A model generated the notes under the pieces. The model saw only the letters and a program-made list of their open reading frames with translations, was not told where the DNA came from and did not search any database. 64,000 nt of DNA. Origin: Massilia sp. UMI-21 (GTDB lineage Bacteria > Pseudomonadota > Gammaproteobacteria > Burkholderiales > Burkholderiaceae_D). This document shows positions 1 through 8,557 of the stretch, piece after piece. Location of the stretch: the NCBI GenBank assembly GCA_015277795.1, contig CP063848.1, forward strand, positions 2,294,001 to 2,358,000. Direction: 5' to 3'. The position numbers and the translations under genes are program-made. The first letter of the stretch is position 1; each line of letters begins with the position of its first letter.

Positions 1-654
1 CAGCGCATCGCCCACGTGATCGTCGACAGCCCGGTTCCGCTCGGCTACTGGCGTTCGGTGGGCCATTCGCACAATGCCTTCTTCAAGGAGGGCTTCATCG
101 ACGAGCTGGCCCATGCCGCGCGGCGCGATGGCGTGGCGTTCCGGCGCGCGCTGCTGCGCGGGCATCCGCGCGCGCTGGCGGCGCTGGAGGCCGCGGTGGC
201 GCGCGCCGGCCAGCCGCCGGCAGGGCGGGCGCATGGCGTGGCGCTGCACCGCTCCTTCGGCAGCACCGTGGCCCAGGTGGCCGAAGTCTCCGTGGAAGGC
301 GGGCAGATCCGCGTGCACCGCGTGGTGTGCGCGATCGACTGCGGGCTGGTGGTGAACCCGAACATCGTGGCGCAGCAGGTGGAATCCGGCGTGCTGTTCG
401 GGCTGTCGGCGGCCCTGTACGGCGAGATCACGTTCAAGGAGGGCCGGGTGCAGCAGTCGAACTTCGGCGATTATCCGGTGCTGCGCATGAACGAAGCGCC
501 GCCCGTGGAGACCATCGTGATGCCCAGCAGCGCGCATCCGGAAGGCGTGGGCGAGCCGGCGGTGCCGCCGATCGCGCCGGCGGTGGCGGCGGCCGTGTTC
601 AAGCTCACCGGACAGCGGCTGCGCAGCCTGCCGCTGCGCCTGGCGCAGGAGTAG
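1..654 (+). CDS. Molybdopterin-binding oxidoreductase large subunit, C-terminal part (isoquinoline 1-oxidoreductase beta-like)
   Basis: Only the last 217 residues are in the window and the start lies outside. The fragment resembles the C-terminus of the Mo-binding subunit of the xanthine dehydrogenase/aldehyde oxidoreductase family, most like isoquinoline 1-oxidoreductase beta subunits, which hydroxylate N-heterocycles or aldehydes with a partner 2Fe-2S subunit. Supporting motifs are [14 protein letters not shown], then [10 protein letters not shown] and [13 protein letters not shown], and near the end [14 protein letters not shown]; in this family the glutamate of a GxGE motif near the C-terminus is the catalytic base. 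The frame is open from base 1 to a TAG inside the palindrome at 651-681. The substrate cannot be inferred from this fragment. Confidence 0.82.
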   Translation, partial: QRIAHVIVDSPVPLGYWRSVGHSHNAFFKEGFIDELAHAARRDGVAFRRALLRGHPRALAALEAAVARAGQPPAGRAHGVALHRSFGSTVAQVAEVSVEGGQIRVHRVVCAIDCGLVVNPNIVAQQVESGVLFGLSAALYGEITFKEGRVQQSNFGDYPVLRMNEAPPVETIVMPSSAHPEGVGEPAVPPIAPAVAAAVFKLTGQRLRSLPLRLAQE

Positions 655-681
655 GGTGGGCGGCAGAGCCGCCCACCCTAC
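651..681. repeat. Perfect 14-bp-arm palindrome (REP-like), copy 1
   Basis: Two perfect complementary arms of 14 bases (651-664 and 668-681) flank a 3-base AGA loop. The left arm starts GTAGGGTGGGC and the right arm ends CCCACCCTAC. It contains the TAG stop (652-654) of the oxidoreductase on the plus strand and the TAG stop (678-680, read on minus) of the thioredoxin-like gene. Related copies are at 4209-4239 and, in composite form, at 22992-23105, so it is a dispersed intergenic element and not just a terminator. No U-run follows it on either strand. Confidence 0.9.
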
Positions 682-1097
682 GCCGCCAGCAAAGTCCGCA
701 GGTTGCAGTCGCGCTGCCAGGCGCGCCGCTCTTCGCTGGAGGTCGCCAGGCGCGCCAGTTCCTCGGGCGCGACGGCGGCCTGGGCATGCACCAGGCGGTC
801 GGCCACGGCGCCGTCGGGCAGCATGGTGCCGAAGAAGGCCACGGTGTCGCCGCGCTGCACCAGCAGGGTCGGGAAGTTGTCGACGTCCAGGTCGCCGACG
901 ATGTCGGCCTGGTCTTCGATGTCGATCCAGACGAAGGTCTTGTCGGGGTGGCGCAGGGCCAGTTCCTCGAAGGTGGCGCGGTAGGACGAGCAGGTGCCGC
1001 ACCAGGCGGCGCACAGGCAGGCGACGACCAGGGCGTCGCTCTCGAAGGCGGCGGCAACGGCCGCGCGGTTGTCGGAATCCAGGGTCAGGCTTTGCAT
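678..1097 (-). CDS. Thioredoxin-fold protein with CGTC active site
   Basis: A 139-residue cytoplasmic thioredoxin-like protein. The redox motif is AWCGTCSSY with cysteines at about residues 33 and 36, and the cis-proline loop is visible as NFPTLLV around residue 75. There is no signal peptide, so it acts in the cytoplasm as a disulfide reductase or oxidation sensor. CGTC differs from the CGPC of classical thioredoxin and suggests a specialised member. A C-terminal helical extension of about 35 residues follows the thioredoxin core. It is transcribed convergently with the oxidoreductase, sharing the palindrome at 651-681, and divergently from tsaB. The partner protein is unknown. Confidence 0.85.
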   Translation of the reverse strand: MQSLTLDSDNRAAVAAAFESDALVVACLCAAWCGTCSSYRATFEELALRHPDKTFVWIDIEDQADIVGDLDVDNFPTLLVQRGDTVAFFGTMLPDGAVADRLVHAQAAVAPEELARLATSSEERRAWQRDCNLRTLLAA

Positions 1098-1180
1098 GAG
1101 CCGGATTGTACCGTGTGTTTCCGCGCCGTGCGGCGGCCGGCGCCGTGGCCTGTGGCCGGTCGAGGGGGTAAAATAACGCC

Positions 1181-1909
1181 ATGTCCAAGATTCTCGCTAT
1201 TGAAACCTCGTCCGAGCTCGCCTCCTGCGCGCTGCTCGACGGCGATCACGTCATCGCCCGTTCCACGTCCGGCGTGCGCACCCATTCGCAATCGGTCCTG
1301 CCGATGGTGCAGGAACTGCTGCGCGAAGCCGGCATCGCCCTGGCGGACTGCGACGCCATCGCCTTCGGGGCTGGTCCGGGCTCGTTCACCGGCGTGCGTA
1401 CGGCCTGCGGCGTGGCCCAGGGCCTGGCCTTCGGCGCCGGCCTGCCGGTGCTGCCGCTGGTGACGCTCGAAGCGATGGCCGAAACCTGCCGCGCCCGCAC
1501 CGGCGCCACCGAGGTGCTGGCCGTGCTGGACGCGCGCATGGGCGAGGTCTACTGGGCCCAGTACCGTCACGACGCCACGCGCGGCGCCTGGATCGAGGTC
1601 GCCGCCCCCGCGCTGTGCGCGCCGCAAGACCTGGAGCCGGTTCCGGCAGAAGGCCTGGCGGCCTGCGGCAACGGTTTCGCCGCCTATCCGGATGCCTTCG
1701 CCGGCAAGCCGTTCGCCCTTGGCGCGCTGGACGACATCCTGCCGCACGCGCGCGAACTGGCGCTGCTGGGCGCGCCGGCCCTGGCCGCCGGCCTGGGCGT
1801 GCCGGCGGCCCAGGCCCAGCCGCTCTACCTGCGCAACAAGGTCGCGTACACCAGCGCCGAACGCCAGGCCATCAATGCGGCGAACCTCGCAGTGAAGGCC
1901 GGGGCATGA
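1181..1909 (+). CDS. tsaB: tRNA threonylcarbamoyladenosine biosynthesis protein TsaB
   Basis: TsaB is the non-catalytic partner of TsaD in the transfer of the threonylcarbamoyl group to A37 of ANN-decoding tRNAs. The 242-residue protein has the ASKHA-fold start MSKILAIETSSE, the motif THSQSVLPMVQELL and the typical GAGPGSFTGVR loop at about residues 66-76. Length and order match the family. The ATG at 1181 follows a TAAAAT box (1170-1175) by a few bases, so the 5' leader is short. The last four bases are an ATGA overlap with rimI, implying translational coupling; a tsaB-rimI pairing is common in proteobacteria. Confidence 0.95.
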   Translation: MSKILAIETSSELASCALLDGDHVIARSTSGVRTHSQSVLPMVQELLREAGIALADCDAIAFGAGPGSFTGVRTACGVAQGLAFGAGLPVLPLVTLEAMAETCRARTGATEVLAVLDARMGEVYWAQYRHDATRGAWIEVAAPALCAPQDLEPVPAEGLAACGNGFAAYPDAFAGKPFALGALDDILPHARELALLGAPALAAGLGVPAAQAQPLYLRNKVAYTSAERQAINAANLAVKAGA

Positions 1910-2388
1910 CGCTCGTGCAGGACAGCTTCGGCCTGGCCTTCGCGCCGATGCGGCCGGGCGACGTGGACGAGGTCCATGCGCTCGAATGCAGCGTGTTTCC
2001 CTACCCCTGGAGTCGCGCGAATTTTACCGATTCGCTGGCCAGCGGCTACGATGCCTGGACCGCGCGCGAGGCCGCCGGACCCGCGGGCGGCGTCCTGGCC
2101 GGCTATTATGTGTTGATGTACGCGGTCGACGAGGCCCACCTGCTCGACGTCGCGGTGGCCGCCGGCCGTCAGGGCCAGGGGCTGGGACGGCACCTGCTGG
2201 ACCGCATCGGCGCCCGCGCCCGCGCGCAGGGCATGGCCTCGATCCTGCTCGAGGTGCGCCCGTCCAACGAACGCGCGCTGGCGGTCTACCGCCGCTACGG
2301 GTTTCAGGAAATCGGCCGGCGCAAGGGATATTACCCGGCGCACGGCGGCCAGCGCGAGGACGCCATCGTGATGAGGATCGACTTGTGA
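1906..2388 (+). CDS. rimI: Ribosomal protein S18-alanine N-acetyltransferase RimI
   Basis: A 160-residue GNAT acetyltransferase. The family acetylates the N-terminal alanine of ribosomal protein S18. Visible features are ALECSVFPYPWSRANF near the N-terminus, AHLLDVAVAAGRQGQGLGRHLL (acetyl-CoA-binding R/Q-x-x-G-x-G/A type loop, around residues 79-100) and EVRPSNERALAVYRRYGF followed by GRRKGYY, the usual RimI C-terminal signature. The start was placed at 1906 because it forms an ATGA junction with the tsaB stop and begins with the expected N-terminal strand; the longer open frame upstream only shadows tsaB. The 3' end overlaps the next gene's GTG start. Confidence 0.93.
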   Translation: MTLVQDSFGLAFAPMRPGDVDEVHALECSVFPYPWSRANFTDSLASGYDAWTAREAAGPAGGVLAGYYVLMYAVDEAHLLDVAVAAGRQGQGLGRHLLDRIGARARAQGMASILLEVRPSNERALAVYRRYGFQEIGRRKGYYPAHGGQREDAIVMRIDL

Positions 2389-3260
2389 ACGACGCACCGA
2401 AGCGCATCGGGGCGCGCGACGCGGCCTTCCTGGCCGAGATGGGCATCGGCCCGCTATGGCGCCTGCGCGCGGCGCCCGAACCGGCAGTCGACACCGCGCT
2501 CGAGGCTGAGGCCGAACCCGTCGGCGCGCAGCTGGCCGCGCAGCCGCAGCCGCTGGCGCCGCCGCCGATGCCGCGCCAGGTCGCGGAGCCGGCCGCGCGT
2601 CCCGCCTGGACGCCGCCCGTCAGCCAGGATCGCGCCTGGGAAGCCGCCGCCGAGCCGGAACGTATCGATGTGTCGACGCTCGACTGGGCCGCCCTGCGCC
2701 AGGCGATCGCCGCCTGCAAGCACTGCAGCGCCTGCAGCGCCGGACGCAAGCCGGTGCCGGGCGCGGGCGCGCGCCAGGCGCGCTGGCTGGTCGCGGCCGG
2801 CACCGCCAGTGCGCTGGACGAAAGCGCCGGCCAGCCGCTGACCGGCGAGCCGGGCAAGCTGCTCGACAACATGCTGGCGGCGGTCGGCATGTCGCGCGAG
2901 ACCGATGTCTACGTGACCACCCTGGTCAAGTGCCGTCCGGCGAACGCGAAGGGCGGCGACCGCGCACCGACCCCTGAAGAAGCGGCGGCCTGCCGCCCCT
3001 TCCTGGAGCGCGAGCGCGAACTGTCGGGGGCCGGCCTGGTGCTGACCCTGGGCCAGGTGGCGGCCGACGGCCTGCTCGGCAAGCCGCTCTCGGAGCCGCT
3101 GGCCGGCGCGCGCGGCGCCGTGCACCGCCTGGGCGCGGTGCCGCTGGTCGCGACCCTGCATCCGGCCGAACTGCTGCGCCGCGGCGACGACAAGGCGCTG
3201 GCCTGGGCCGACCTGTGCCGCGCCAGATCCGCGCACGAGCGCCATGGACGCGCCGGCTGA
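2385..3260 (+). CDS. Uracil-DNA glycosylase family protein (family 4/5-like, Fe-S type)
   Basis: A 291-residue DNA repair glycosylase that would remove uracil from DNA. A GTG start at 2385 overlaps the rimI stop. Residues about 1-105 are a variable alanine/proline-rich extension without recognisable fold. The catalytic domain follows: CKHCSAC, then GEPGKLLDNMLAAVGM, VYVTTLVKCRPAN, AAACRPF and finally TLHPAELLRR. The cysteine pattern CxxC plus the later KCRP and AAC cysteines fits the 4Fe-4S cluster known from family 4 and 5 uracil-DNA glycosylases. The same gene often follows rimI in betaproteobacteria. Its 3' end overlaps the DUF1853 gene by 17 bases. Confidence 0.9.
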   Translation: MNDAPKRIGARDAAFLAEMGIGPLWRLRAAPEPAVDTALEAEAEPVGAQLAAQPQPLAPPPMPRQVAEPAARPAWTPPVSQDRAWEAAAEPERIDVSTLDWAALRQAIAACKHCSACSAGRKPVPGAGARQARWLVAAGTASALDESAGQPLTGEPGKLLDNMLAAVGMSRETDVYVTTLVKCRPANAKGGDRAPTPEEAAACRPFLERERELSGAGLVLTLGQVAADGLLGKPLSEPLAGARGAVHRLGAVPLVATLHPAELLRRGDDKALAWADLCRARSAHERHGRAG

Positions 3261-4212
3261 GAGCTACCAGCAAGGCTTCCACCGCCGCTGGGGCCACCTG
3301 CGGCGGGCCCGGGTGCGGGCGCTGGCCTGGCTGCTCGACGCGCCCGACCTGCTCGATGCGCAGGATCCGCTGTGGGCCGGCCGCGTCGCCACCCTCGACC
3401 CGGTCGGGCCGGCGCTCGCCGACTGGCTGGCGCAGCTCGACCACGACCCCACCGCGCTGGACGACGCCCTGGGCGCCAAGGTGCACACCCGCCTCGGCCT
3501 GTATGCCGAAAAGCTGCTGGCCTTCTATTTTGCCCGGCAGGGGCGCCTGGTCGCGTACGGACTGCAGGTGCGCGCCAGCGCCAACGACACCATCGGTGAA
3601 TTCGACTTCCTGCTGGACGATGGGCCGGCCGGGCTCGAGCACATCGAGTTCGCCACCAAGTTCTATCTGCTGGACGGGGAGGGCGGGCAGCAGCAGGATT
3701 GGCAGCTGAATGCACTGGTCGGGCCCAACCTGGCCGACAGCCTGGGCCTCAAGATGCGCAAGGTCTTCGAGCGCCAGCTCAGCCTGGGCCAGCATCCGGC
3801 CGCGCAGGCGCTGCTGCCGCGACCCGTGGCCAGGGCGCGGGCGCTGGTCAAGGGCTGGCTGTTCTATCCTGCCGGCAGCTGGCCGCGGATGCGCGGCATC
3901 GCCGCCGGCCACTGCCGCGGCTTCTGGTGCGCGCTGGACGAGATCGACGGCCTGGCCGGAGAAGAATTCCTGATGCTGCCTCGCCTGCAGTGGCTGGCGC
4001 CATTTCGCGCCGCCTCGGCCACCTGGATGCTGGACCGCGCCCAGCTGCATGCGGAGCTGTCGGCGCAGTTCGAGACCTCGTCGACGCCGGTGCTGGTGGC
4101 GGTGGTGCGGCACACGCCCGGACTGATCGAGGAGATCGAGCGCGGCTTCATCGTGCCCAACGACTGGCGCGAGCGCGCCGCGGCCCGCAGGATGGTAAAG
4201 GCTGTTGAGTAG
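3244..4212 (+). CDS. DUF1853 family protein
   Basis: A 322-residue cytoplasmic protein of unknown function matching the DUF1853 family in length and in motifs such as FHRRWGHLRRARVRALAWLL near the start, RLGLYAEKLLAFYF at about 80-93 and IGEFDFLLDD followed by HIEFATKFYL. The sequence GEFDFLL-(x)n-EFATKFYL has the acidic/E-x-K spacing of PD-(D/E)xK nuclease folds; that resemblance is an inference from inspection only. The gene starts inside the end of the glycosylase gene, so the two are probably co-translated, hinting at a nucleic-acid role. Its TAG stop (4210-4212) lies within palindrome copy 2. Confidence 0.85.
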   Translation: MDAPAESYQQGFHRRWGHLRRARVRALAWLLDAPDLLDAQDPLWAGRVATLDPVGPALADWLAQLDHDPTALDDALGAKVHTRLGLYAEKLLAFYFARQGRLVAYGLQVRASANDTIGEFDFLLDDGPAGLEHIEFATKFYLLDGEGGQQQDWQLNALVGPNLADSLGLKMRKVFERQLSLGQHPAAQALLPRPVARARALVKGWLFYPAGSWPRMRGIAAGHCRGFWCALDEIDGLAGEEFLMLPRLQWLAPFRAASATWMLDRAQLHAELSAQFETSSTPVLVAVVRHTPGLIEEIERGFIVPNDWRERAAARRMVKAVE

Positions 4213-4239
4213 GGTGGACGGCATAGCCGTCCACCCTGC
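4209..4239. repeat. Palindromic repeat (REP-like), copy 2
   Basis: Same architecture as the element at 651-681: arms of 14 bases (4209-4222 and 4226-4239) around a 3-base ATA loop, with a single mismatch between the arms (A versus G near the outer end). The left arm begins GTAGGGTGGACGGC. The TAG stop of the DUF1853 gene is inside the left arm, exactly as in copy 1. Confidence 0.88.
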
Positions 4240-4272
4240 AGTGATACGTCAAACCAATCTATTTTTCCTCTG

Positions 4273-4291
4273 TGATACGCAAGGCGTATCA
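4273..4291. repeat. 8-bp-arm hairpin at the end of lplT
   Basis: TGATACGC (4273-4280) and GCGTATCA (4284-4291) are perfect inverted arms with a 3-base loop. The TGA stop of lplT (minus strand, 4289-4291) is part of the right arm. No clear U-run follows on the minus strand, so it may be a 3'-end stabilising hairpin instead of a classic terminator. Confidence 0.6.
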
Positions 4292-5539
4292 GTGCTTGCC
4301 TTCGCCGATCAGCGCCAGCGAGTCGTGCTCGCGCTGGTTGGCCGCGTGGCGGCGGCCGATGAAGTACATGATGCCCGCCACCGACAGCCCGAACATCACG
4401 ATGATGATGTCCAGGTCGAGGTTCAGCGTGATCATGATGGCGTACAGGGCCAGCATGGTCAGGATCGACAGGTTCTCGTTGAAGTTCTGGACCGCGATCG
4501 AGTGGCCGGCGCTCATCAGGACGTGGCCGCGGTGCTGAAGCAGGGCGTTCATCGGCACCACGAAGAAGCCCGACAGGAAGCCGATCAGGGTCAGCAGCGG
4601 GTAGGCCAGGTTCACCGAGGTCACGAACACCATGCTGCACACGACCAGGCCCATGATGATCCCGAGCGGGATCACGGTGAGCGACTTGCGCAGCGGGATC
4701 ATGCGCGCCGCCATGGCCGCGCCCAGCGCCACGCCGATCGCCACGATGCCGATCAGGTTGGTGGCTTTGTCGAGCGGCATGTGCAGCGAGCGTTCGGCCC
4801 ATTTCAGCACGATGAACTGCAGGGTCGCGCCGGCGCCCCAGAACAGGGTGGTCACGGCCAGCGAGATCTGCCCCAGTTTGTCGCGCCACAGGGTGGCCGA
4901 GCAGTTGGCGAAATCGGCGATCAGCTTGGCCGGATTGCGCTCCTGGTGTTCGTAGCGCGCGCCGGTGTCGGGGATGCGCAGGTTGAACAGGGAGGCCATG
5001 ACGTAGACGCCCACCACCACCGCCATCGCCGCCTGGGCGCCGGTGTCGATGCCCGGCAAGTCCAGGCCGAGCAGGAATGCGGCCCCGCGCTCGCTCACCA
5101 GGGCGCCCCCGGCGACGGTGCCCAGGATGATCGACATCACGGTCAGGCCCTCGATCCAGCCGTTGGCCGGCACCAGCTTCTCGGGCGGCAGCAGTTCGGT
5201 CAGGATGCCGTACTTGGCGGGCGAATACACGGCCGCGCCGAAGCCGACCACGGCATAGGCCAGCAGCGGGTGCACGGTCAGGAACATCAGGGCGCAGCCG
5301 GCGATCTTGATCAGGTTGGCGATGAACATCACGCGGCCCTTGGGCAGCGAATCGGCGAAGGCGCCCACGAAGGCGGCCAGCAACACATAGAAGAGCACGA
5401 ATGACAGCTTCAGCAGGGGTGTCAGCGAAGCCGGGGCGTTCATCGACGTCAGCAGACTGATCGCAACAAACAGGAGCGCATTGTCTGCCAGCGACGAGAA
5501 GAACTGCGCCGCCATGATGGTATAAAAACCACGGTTCAT
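4289..5539 (-). CDS. lplT: Lysophospholipid transporter LplT
   Basis: A 416-residue major-facilitator protein of the inner membrane. LplT flips 2-acyl-lysophosphatidylethanolamine inward so that the acyltransferase Aas can repair it. Evidence: start MNRGFYTIMAAQFFSSLADNALLF, MFS loop AFADSLPKGRVMFIAN, the segment VYSPAKYGILTELLPPEKLVPANGW (a strong LplT signature) and about twelve hydrophobic helices. The open frame continues 86 codons upstream of the ATG at 5539, but that part is low-complexity and overlaps the divergent alr promoter region, so the shorter start was chosen. No aas gene is adjacent. It is divergent from alr. Confidence 0.92.
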   Translation of the reverse strand: MNRGFYTIMAAQFFSSLADNALLFVAISLLTSMNAPASLTPLLKLSFVLFYVLLAAFVGAFADSLPKGRVMFIANLIKIAGCALMFLTVHPLLAYAVVGFGAAVYSPAKYGILTELLPPEKLVPANGWIEGLTVMSIILGTVAGGALVSERGAAFLLGLDLPGIDTGAQAAMAVVVGVYVMASLFNLRIPDTGARYEHQERNPAKLIADFANCSATLWRDKLGQISLAVTTLFWGAGATLQFIVLKWAERSLHMPLDKATNLIGIVAIGVALGAAMAARMIPLRKSLTVIPLGIIMGLVVCSMVFVTSVNLAYPLLTLIGFLSGFFVVPMNALLQHRGHVLMSAGHSIAVQNFNENLSILTMLALYAIMITLNLDLDIIIVMFGLSVAGIMYFIGRRHAANQREHDSLALIGEGKH

Positions 5540-5687
5540 TCGAAAAGAGTAAAAACTGGTCCGAGTTGCTTTATACCATGAATGCCATCGCGGCCAAAAG
5601 AAAACACGCCCTGTCAAAAGCGCGTGCGCGCCCGCTCCGGTAAAATAGCCGGCTTCTGTCGAGCACACCAGAAAGGCAGGTTTTTCC

Positions 5688-6794
5688 ATGCCCCGTCCGA
5701 TTACCGCCACCATCCACCTCGACTCGATGCAGCACAACCTGCAGCGGGCACGGAGCGCGGCGCCGCTCGCGAAGATCTGGGCCGTGGTCAAGGCCAACGC
5801 CTATGGGCACGGCCTGGAACACGGCATGCGCGGCTTTGCCCAGGCCGACGGCCTGGCCCTGGTCGAGACCGAAGGCGCCCTGTGGCTGCGCCAGAACGGC
5901 TGGATCAAGCCGATCCTGCTGCTCGAGGGGATCTTCGAGCCCCAGGACGTGCCGCTGCTGGCCGAGCACAACATCGATAGCACGGTGCATAACATCGAGC
6001 AGATCAAGATGCTGGAATACACCCGGCACTTCCGTCCGATCGACGTGCACCTGAAGATGAATACCGGGATGAACCGCCTCGGCTTCCGTCCGGACGAGTA
6101 CGAGGCGGCCTACCGCCGCCTGCGCGCCATTCCGGACGTGCGTCACATCACCCACATGACGCATTTCGCGAATGCCGACGAGCTGGAACACCCGCGCCTG
6201 ACCATGAGCGAGCAGGTGCGCCGCTTCCAGTTCGGCGCCGGCGAACTGCCGGGCGAGCGCAGCCTGTCGAACTCCGGCGGCGTGCTGCACGGGGCGGAGC
6301 TGGGAGAAACCCTCAGGAACGACTGGGTACGCCCGGGCATCATGCTCTATGGCGGCACCCCGGGGGGACGCTCCGCGCTCGATTACGGCCTGCGCCCGAC
6401 CATGACGCTGCGCTCGGAGATCATCGGCATCCAGCGCGTCGAGGCCGGCGACACCGTGGGCTACGGCAGCCGCTTCGAGGCGAGCGGCCCGATGACGGTG
6501 GGGGTGGTGGCCTGCGGCTATGCCGACGGCTACCCGCGCCACGCGCCGCACGGCACCCCGGTGATCGTCGACGGCGTCGCCACCCGCCTGGTGGGCCGGG
6601 TCTCGATGGACATGATGACGGTCGACCTCACGCCGGTCGCGAATGCCCATGTGGGCAGCAAGGTGACGCTGTGGGGCGACGGATTGCCGATCGACGAGGT
6701 GGCCCAGGCCGCCGGGACGATCGGCTATGAACTGATGTGCGCACTCGCGGGGCGGGTGCGCGTGCACGAAGGAAGAATGGGAAGCGATGGCTAA
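5688..6794 (+). CDS. alr: Alanine racemase
   Basis: A 368-residue PLP enzyme that interconverts L- and D-alanine for peptidoglycan precursors in the cytoplasm. The PLP lysine is in VVKANAYGHG (K35). Further signatures are KMNTGMNRLGF, SNSGGVLHG, WVRPGIMLYGG and the second catalytic tyrosine in TVGYGSRF. Length fits the family. A GGTAAAATAG segment at 5639-5648 offers a possible -10 element and a modest AAAGGC ribosome site sits about 14 bases before ATG. The 3' end overlaps radA by 8 bases. Confidence 0.95.
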   Translation: MPRPITATIHLDSMQHNLQRARSAAPLAKIWAVVKANAYGHGLEHGMRGFAQADGLALVETEGALWLRQNGWIKPILLLEGIFEPQDVPLLAEHNIDSTVHNIEQIKMLEYTRHFRPIDVHLKMNTGMNRLGFRPDEYEAAYRRLRAIPDVRHITHMTHFANADELEHPRLTMSEQVRRFQFGAGELPGERSLSNSGGVLHGAELGETLRNDWVRPGIMLYGGTPGGRSALDYGLRPTMTLRSEIIGIQRVEAGDTVGYGSRFEASGPMTVGVVACGYADGYPRHAPHGTPVIVDGVATRLVGRVSMDMMTVDLTPVANAHVGSKVTLWGDGLPIDEVAQAAGTIGYELMCALAGRVRVHEGRMGSDG

Positions 6795-8163
6795 GGCACG
6801 AACCTCTTTTGTCTGCAGCGAGTGCGGCGCCACCGCCAGCCGCTGGTCCGGCCAGTGCCCGGACTGCAAGGCCTGGAACACGATGGTCGAAACCGTGCAG
6901 GATGCGCCCGGCGTGAACCGCATGTCGCAGACGGCGCACAAGGCCCTGGCCCAGACCGCGCCGGTGCTGTCCCTGAAGGACATCGACGCCCTCGACGTGC
7001 CGCGCTTCGGCACCGGCATCGAGGAATTCGACCGCGTGCTGGGCGGCGGCCTGGTGGCCGGCGGCGTGGTGCTGATCGGCGGCGACCCCGGTATCGGCAA
7101 GTCGACCCTGCTGCTGCAGGCGCTGGCCAACCTGGCCGCGACCCGCAATACTTTATATGTCAGCGGCGAGGAATCGGGCGCCCAGATCGCGCTGCGCGCA
7201 CGCCGCCTGTCGGTCGACTCGGCCGAGCTCAAGCTCCAGGCCGAGATCCAGTTGGAGAAGATCCTGGGCACGCTGGCCGACCTGAAGCCCGAAGTGGCGG
7301 TGATCGACTCGATCCAGACCCTGTATTCGGACGCGCTGACCTCGGCCCCGGGCTCGGTGGCCCAGGTGCGCGAGTGCGCGGCCCAGCTCACCCGCGTGGC
7401 CAAGCAGACCGGCGTCACCATCATCCTGGTCGGCCACGTCACGAAAGAGGGCGCGCTGGCCGGCCCGCGCGTGCTCGAGCACATCGTCGACACCGTGCTG
7501 TACTTCGAAGGCGACACGCAAAGCAGCTTCCGCCTGGTGCGCGCCATCAAGAACCGCTTCGGCGCGGTCAACGAGCTGGGCGTGTTCGCCATGACCGAGA
7601 AGGGCCTGAAGGGCGTGTCGAACCCGTCGGCACTGTTCCTGTCGCAGCACGACAGCCAGGTGCCGGGGTCGTGCGTGATGGTGACCCAGGAGGGCACGCG
7701 TCCGCTGCTGGTCGAGATCCAGGCCCTGGTCGACGCCAGCCACCTGCCGAACGCGCGCCGCCTGTCGGTCGGGCTGGAACAGAATCGCCTGGCGATGCTG
7801 CTGGCGGTGCTGCACCGCCATGCCGGCATCGCCGCGTTCGACCAGGACGTGTTCATCAACGCGGTCGGCGGGGTCAAGATCACCGAACCGGCGGCCGACC
7901 TGGCGGTACTGCTGGCGATTAACTCGTCGATGCGCAACAAGCCGCTGCCGCGCGGCCTGGTGGTGTTCGGCGAGGTCGGCCTGGCCGGCGAGATCCGTCC
8001 GGCGCCGCGCGGGCAGGAGCGCCTGCGCGAAGCGGCCAAGCTCGGCTTCTCGATCGCCGTGATCCCGAAGGCCAACGTGCCCAAGCAGAAGATCGAGGGC
8101 ATGAGCATCGTGGCGGTGGAACGGATCGACGAAGCCTTCACCAAGCTGCGCGAGCTTGATTGA
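6787..8163 (+). CDS. radA: DNA repair protein RadA
   Basis: A 458-residue RecA-like ATPase that drives branch migration during recombinational repair. Domains in order: a C4 zinc finger (C10, C13, C24, C27 in CSECG...CPDCKAW), a RecA ATPase core with Walker A GGDPGIGKST at 98-107, the RadA-specific KNRFG motif (AIKNRFGAVNELGVF), and a C-terminal Lon-protease-like domain (VFINAVGGVKITEPAADLAV, RGLVVFGEVGLAGEIRPAPRG). It starts inside the end of alr, an arrangement suggesting coupling. The stop is at 8161-8163. Confidence 0.96.
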   Translation: MAKARTSFVCSECGATASRWSGQCPDCKAWNTMVETVQDAPGVNRMSQTAHKALAQTAPVLSLKDIDALDVPRFGTGIEEFDRVLGGGLVAGGVVLIGGDPGIGKSTLLLQALANLAATRNTLYVSGEESGAQIALRARRLSVDSAELKLQAEIQLEKILGTLADLKPEVAVIDSIQTLYSDALTSAPGSVAQVRECAAQLTRVAKQTGVTIILVGHVTKEGALAGPRVLEHIVDTVLYFEGDTQSSFRLVRAIKNRFGAVNELGVFAMTEKGLKGVSNPSALFLSQHDSQVPGSCVMVTQEGTRPLLVEIQALVDASHLPNARRLSVGLEQNRLAMLLAVLHRHAGIAAFDQDVFINAVGGVKITEPAADLAVLLAINSSMRNKPLPRGLVVFGEVGLAGEIRPAPRGQERLREAAKLGFSIAVIPKANVPKQKIEGMSIVAVERIDEAFTKLRELD

Positions 8164-8221
8164 ACTTCTATAATACTGTCTGGCTCATCCGTTTCCCCAG
8201 TTAATCTCTCACCGGTCCGAC

Positions 8222-8542
8222 GTGTTTACAGAACAAAGAAAATCCGAACGCAAGGTCCTGCGCACGCGTGCGCGCGTGGCCATCGAAGGCGCGGCGCCCC
8301 TCAGCGGCCGCACCAGCGACCTCGGCGCCAATGGCGTCAGCATCAACCTGCCGGACCCGCTGCTGGCCGGGCAGGCCGTCCAGCTCAGCTTCGACCTGCT
8401 GGTCGACGGCAAGATCGTGCCGATCAGCGCGCGCGCCAAGGCCCTGTATTGCATTTTTAGCAATGGTGAATTCAAGGTCGGCTTCCAGTTCGTGAACCTG
8501 GAGCTGGCCGCGATGACGGCGGTGGCGCGCTTCCTGCGCTGA
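8222..8542 (+). CDS. PilZ domain protein
   Basis: A 106-residue protein that is essentially a single PilZ domain, the family that binds cyclic di-GMP. The N-terminal arginine patch EQRKSERKVLRTRARV corresponds to the RxxxR switch and TSDLGANGVSI to the (D/N)xSxxG motif, with glycine in place of the serine. A TATAAT hexamer at 8169-8174, just past the radA stop, is a likely -10 element, so it probably has its own promoter. The start is GTG at 8222; no convincing ribosome site is visible. A strong terminator follows at 8587-8620. Confidence 0.85.
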   Translation: MFTEQRKSERKVLRTRARVAIEGAAPLSGRTSDLGANGVSINLPDPLLAGQAVQLSFDLLVDGKIVPISARAKALYCIFSNGEFKVGFQFVNLELAAMTAVARFLR

Positions 8543-8557
8543 TTCGTGATCGGCATC

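Noticed and set aside
5571..8144. An 857-codon open frame antisense to alr and radA
   Set aside because: No ribosome site, no recognisable domain, and both sense genes are unambiguous.
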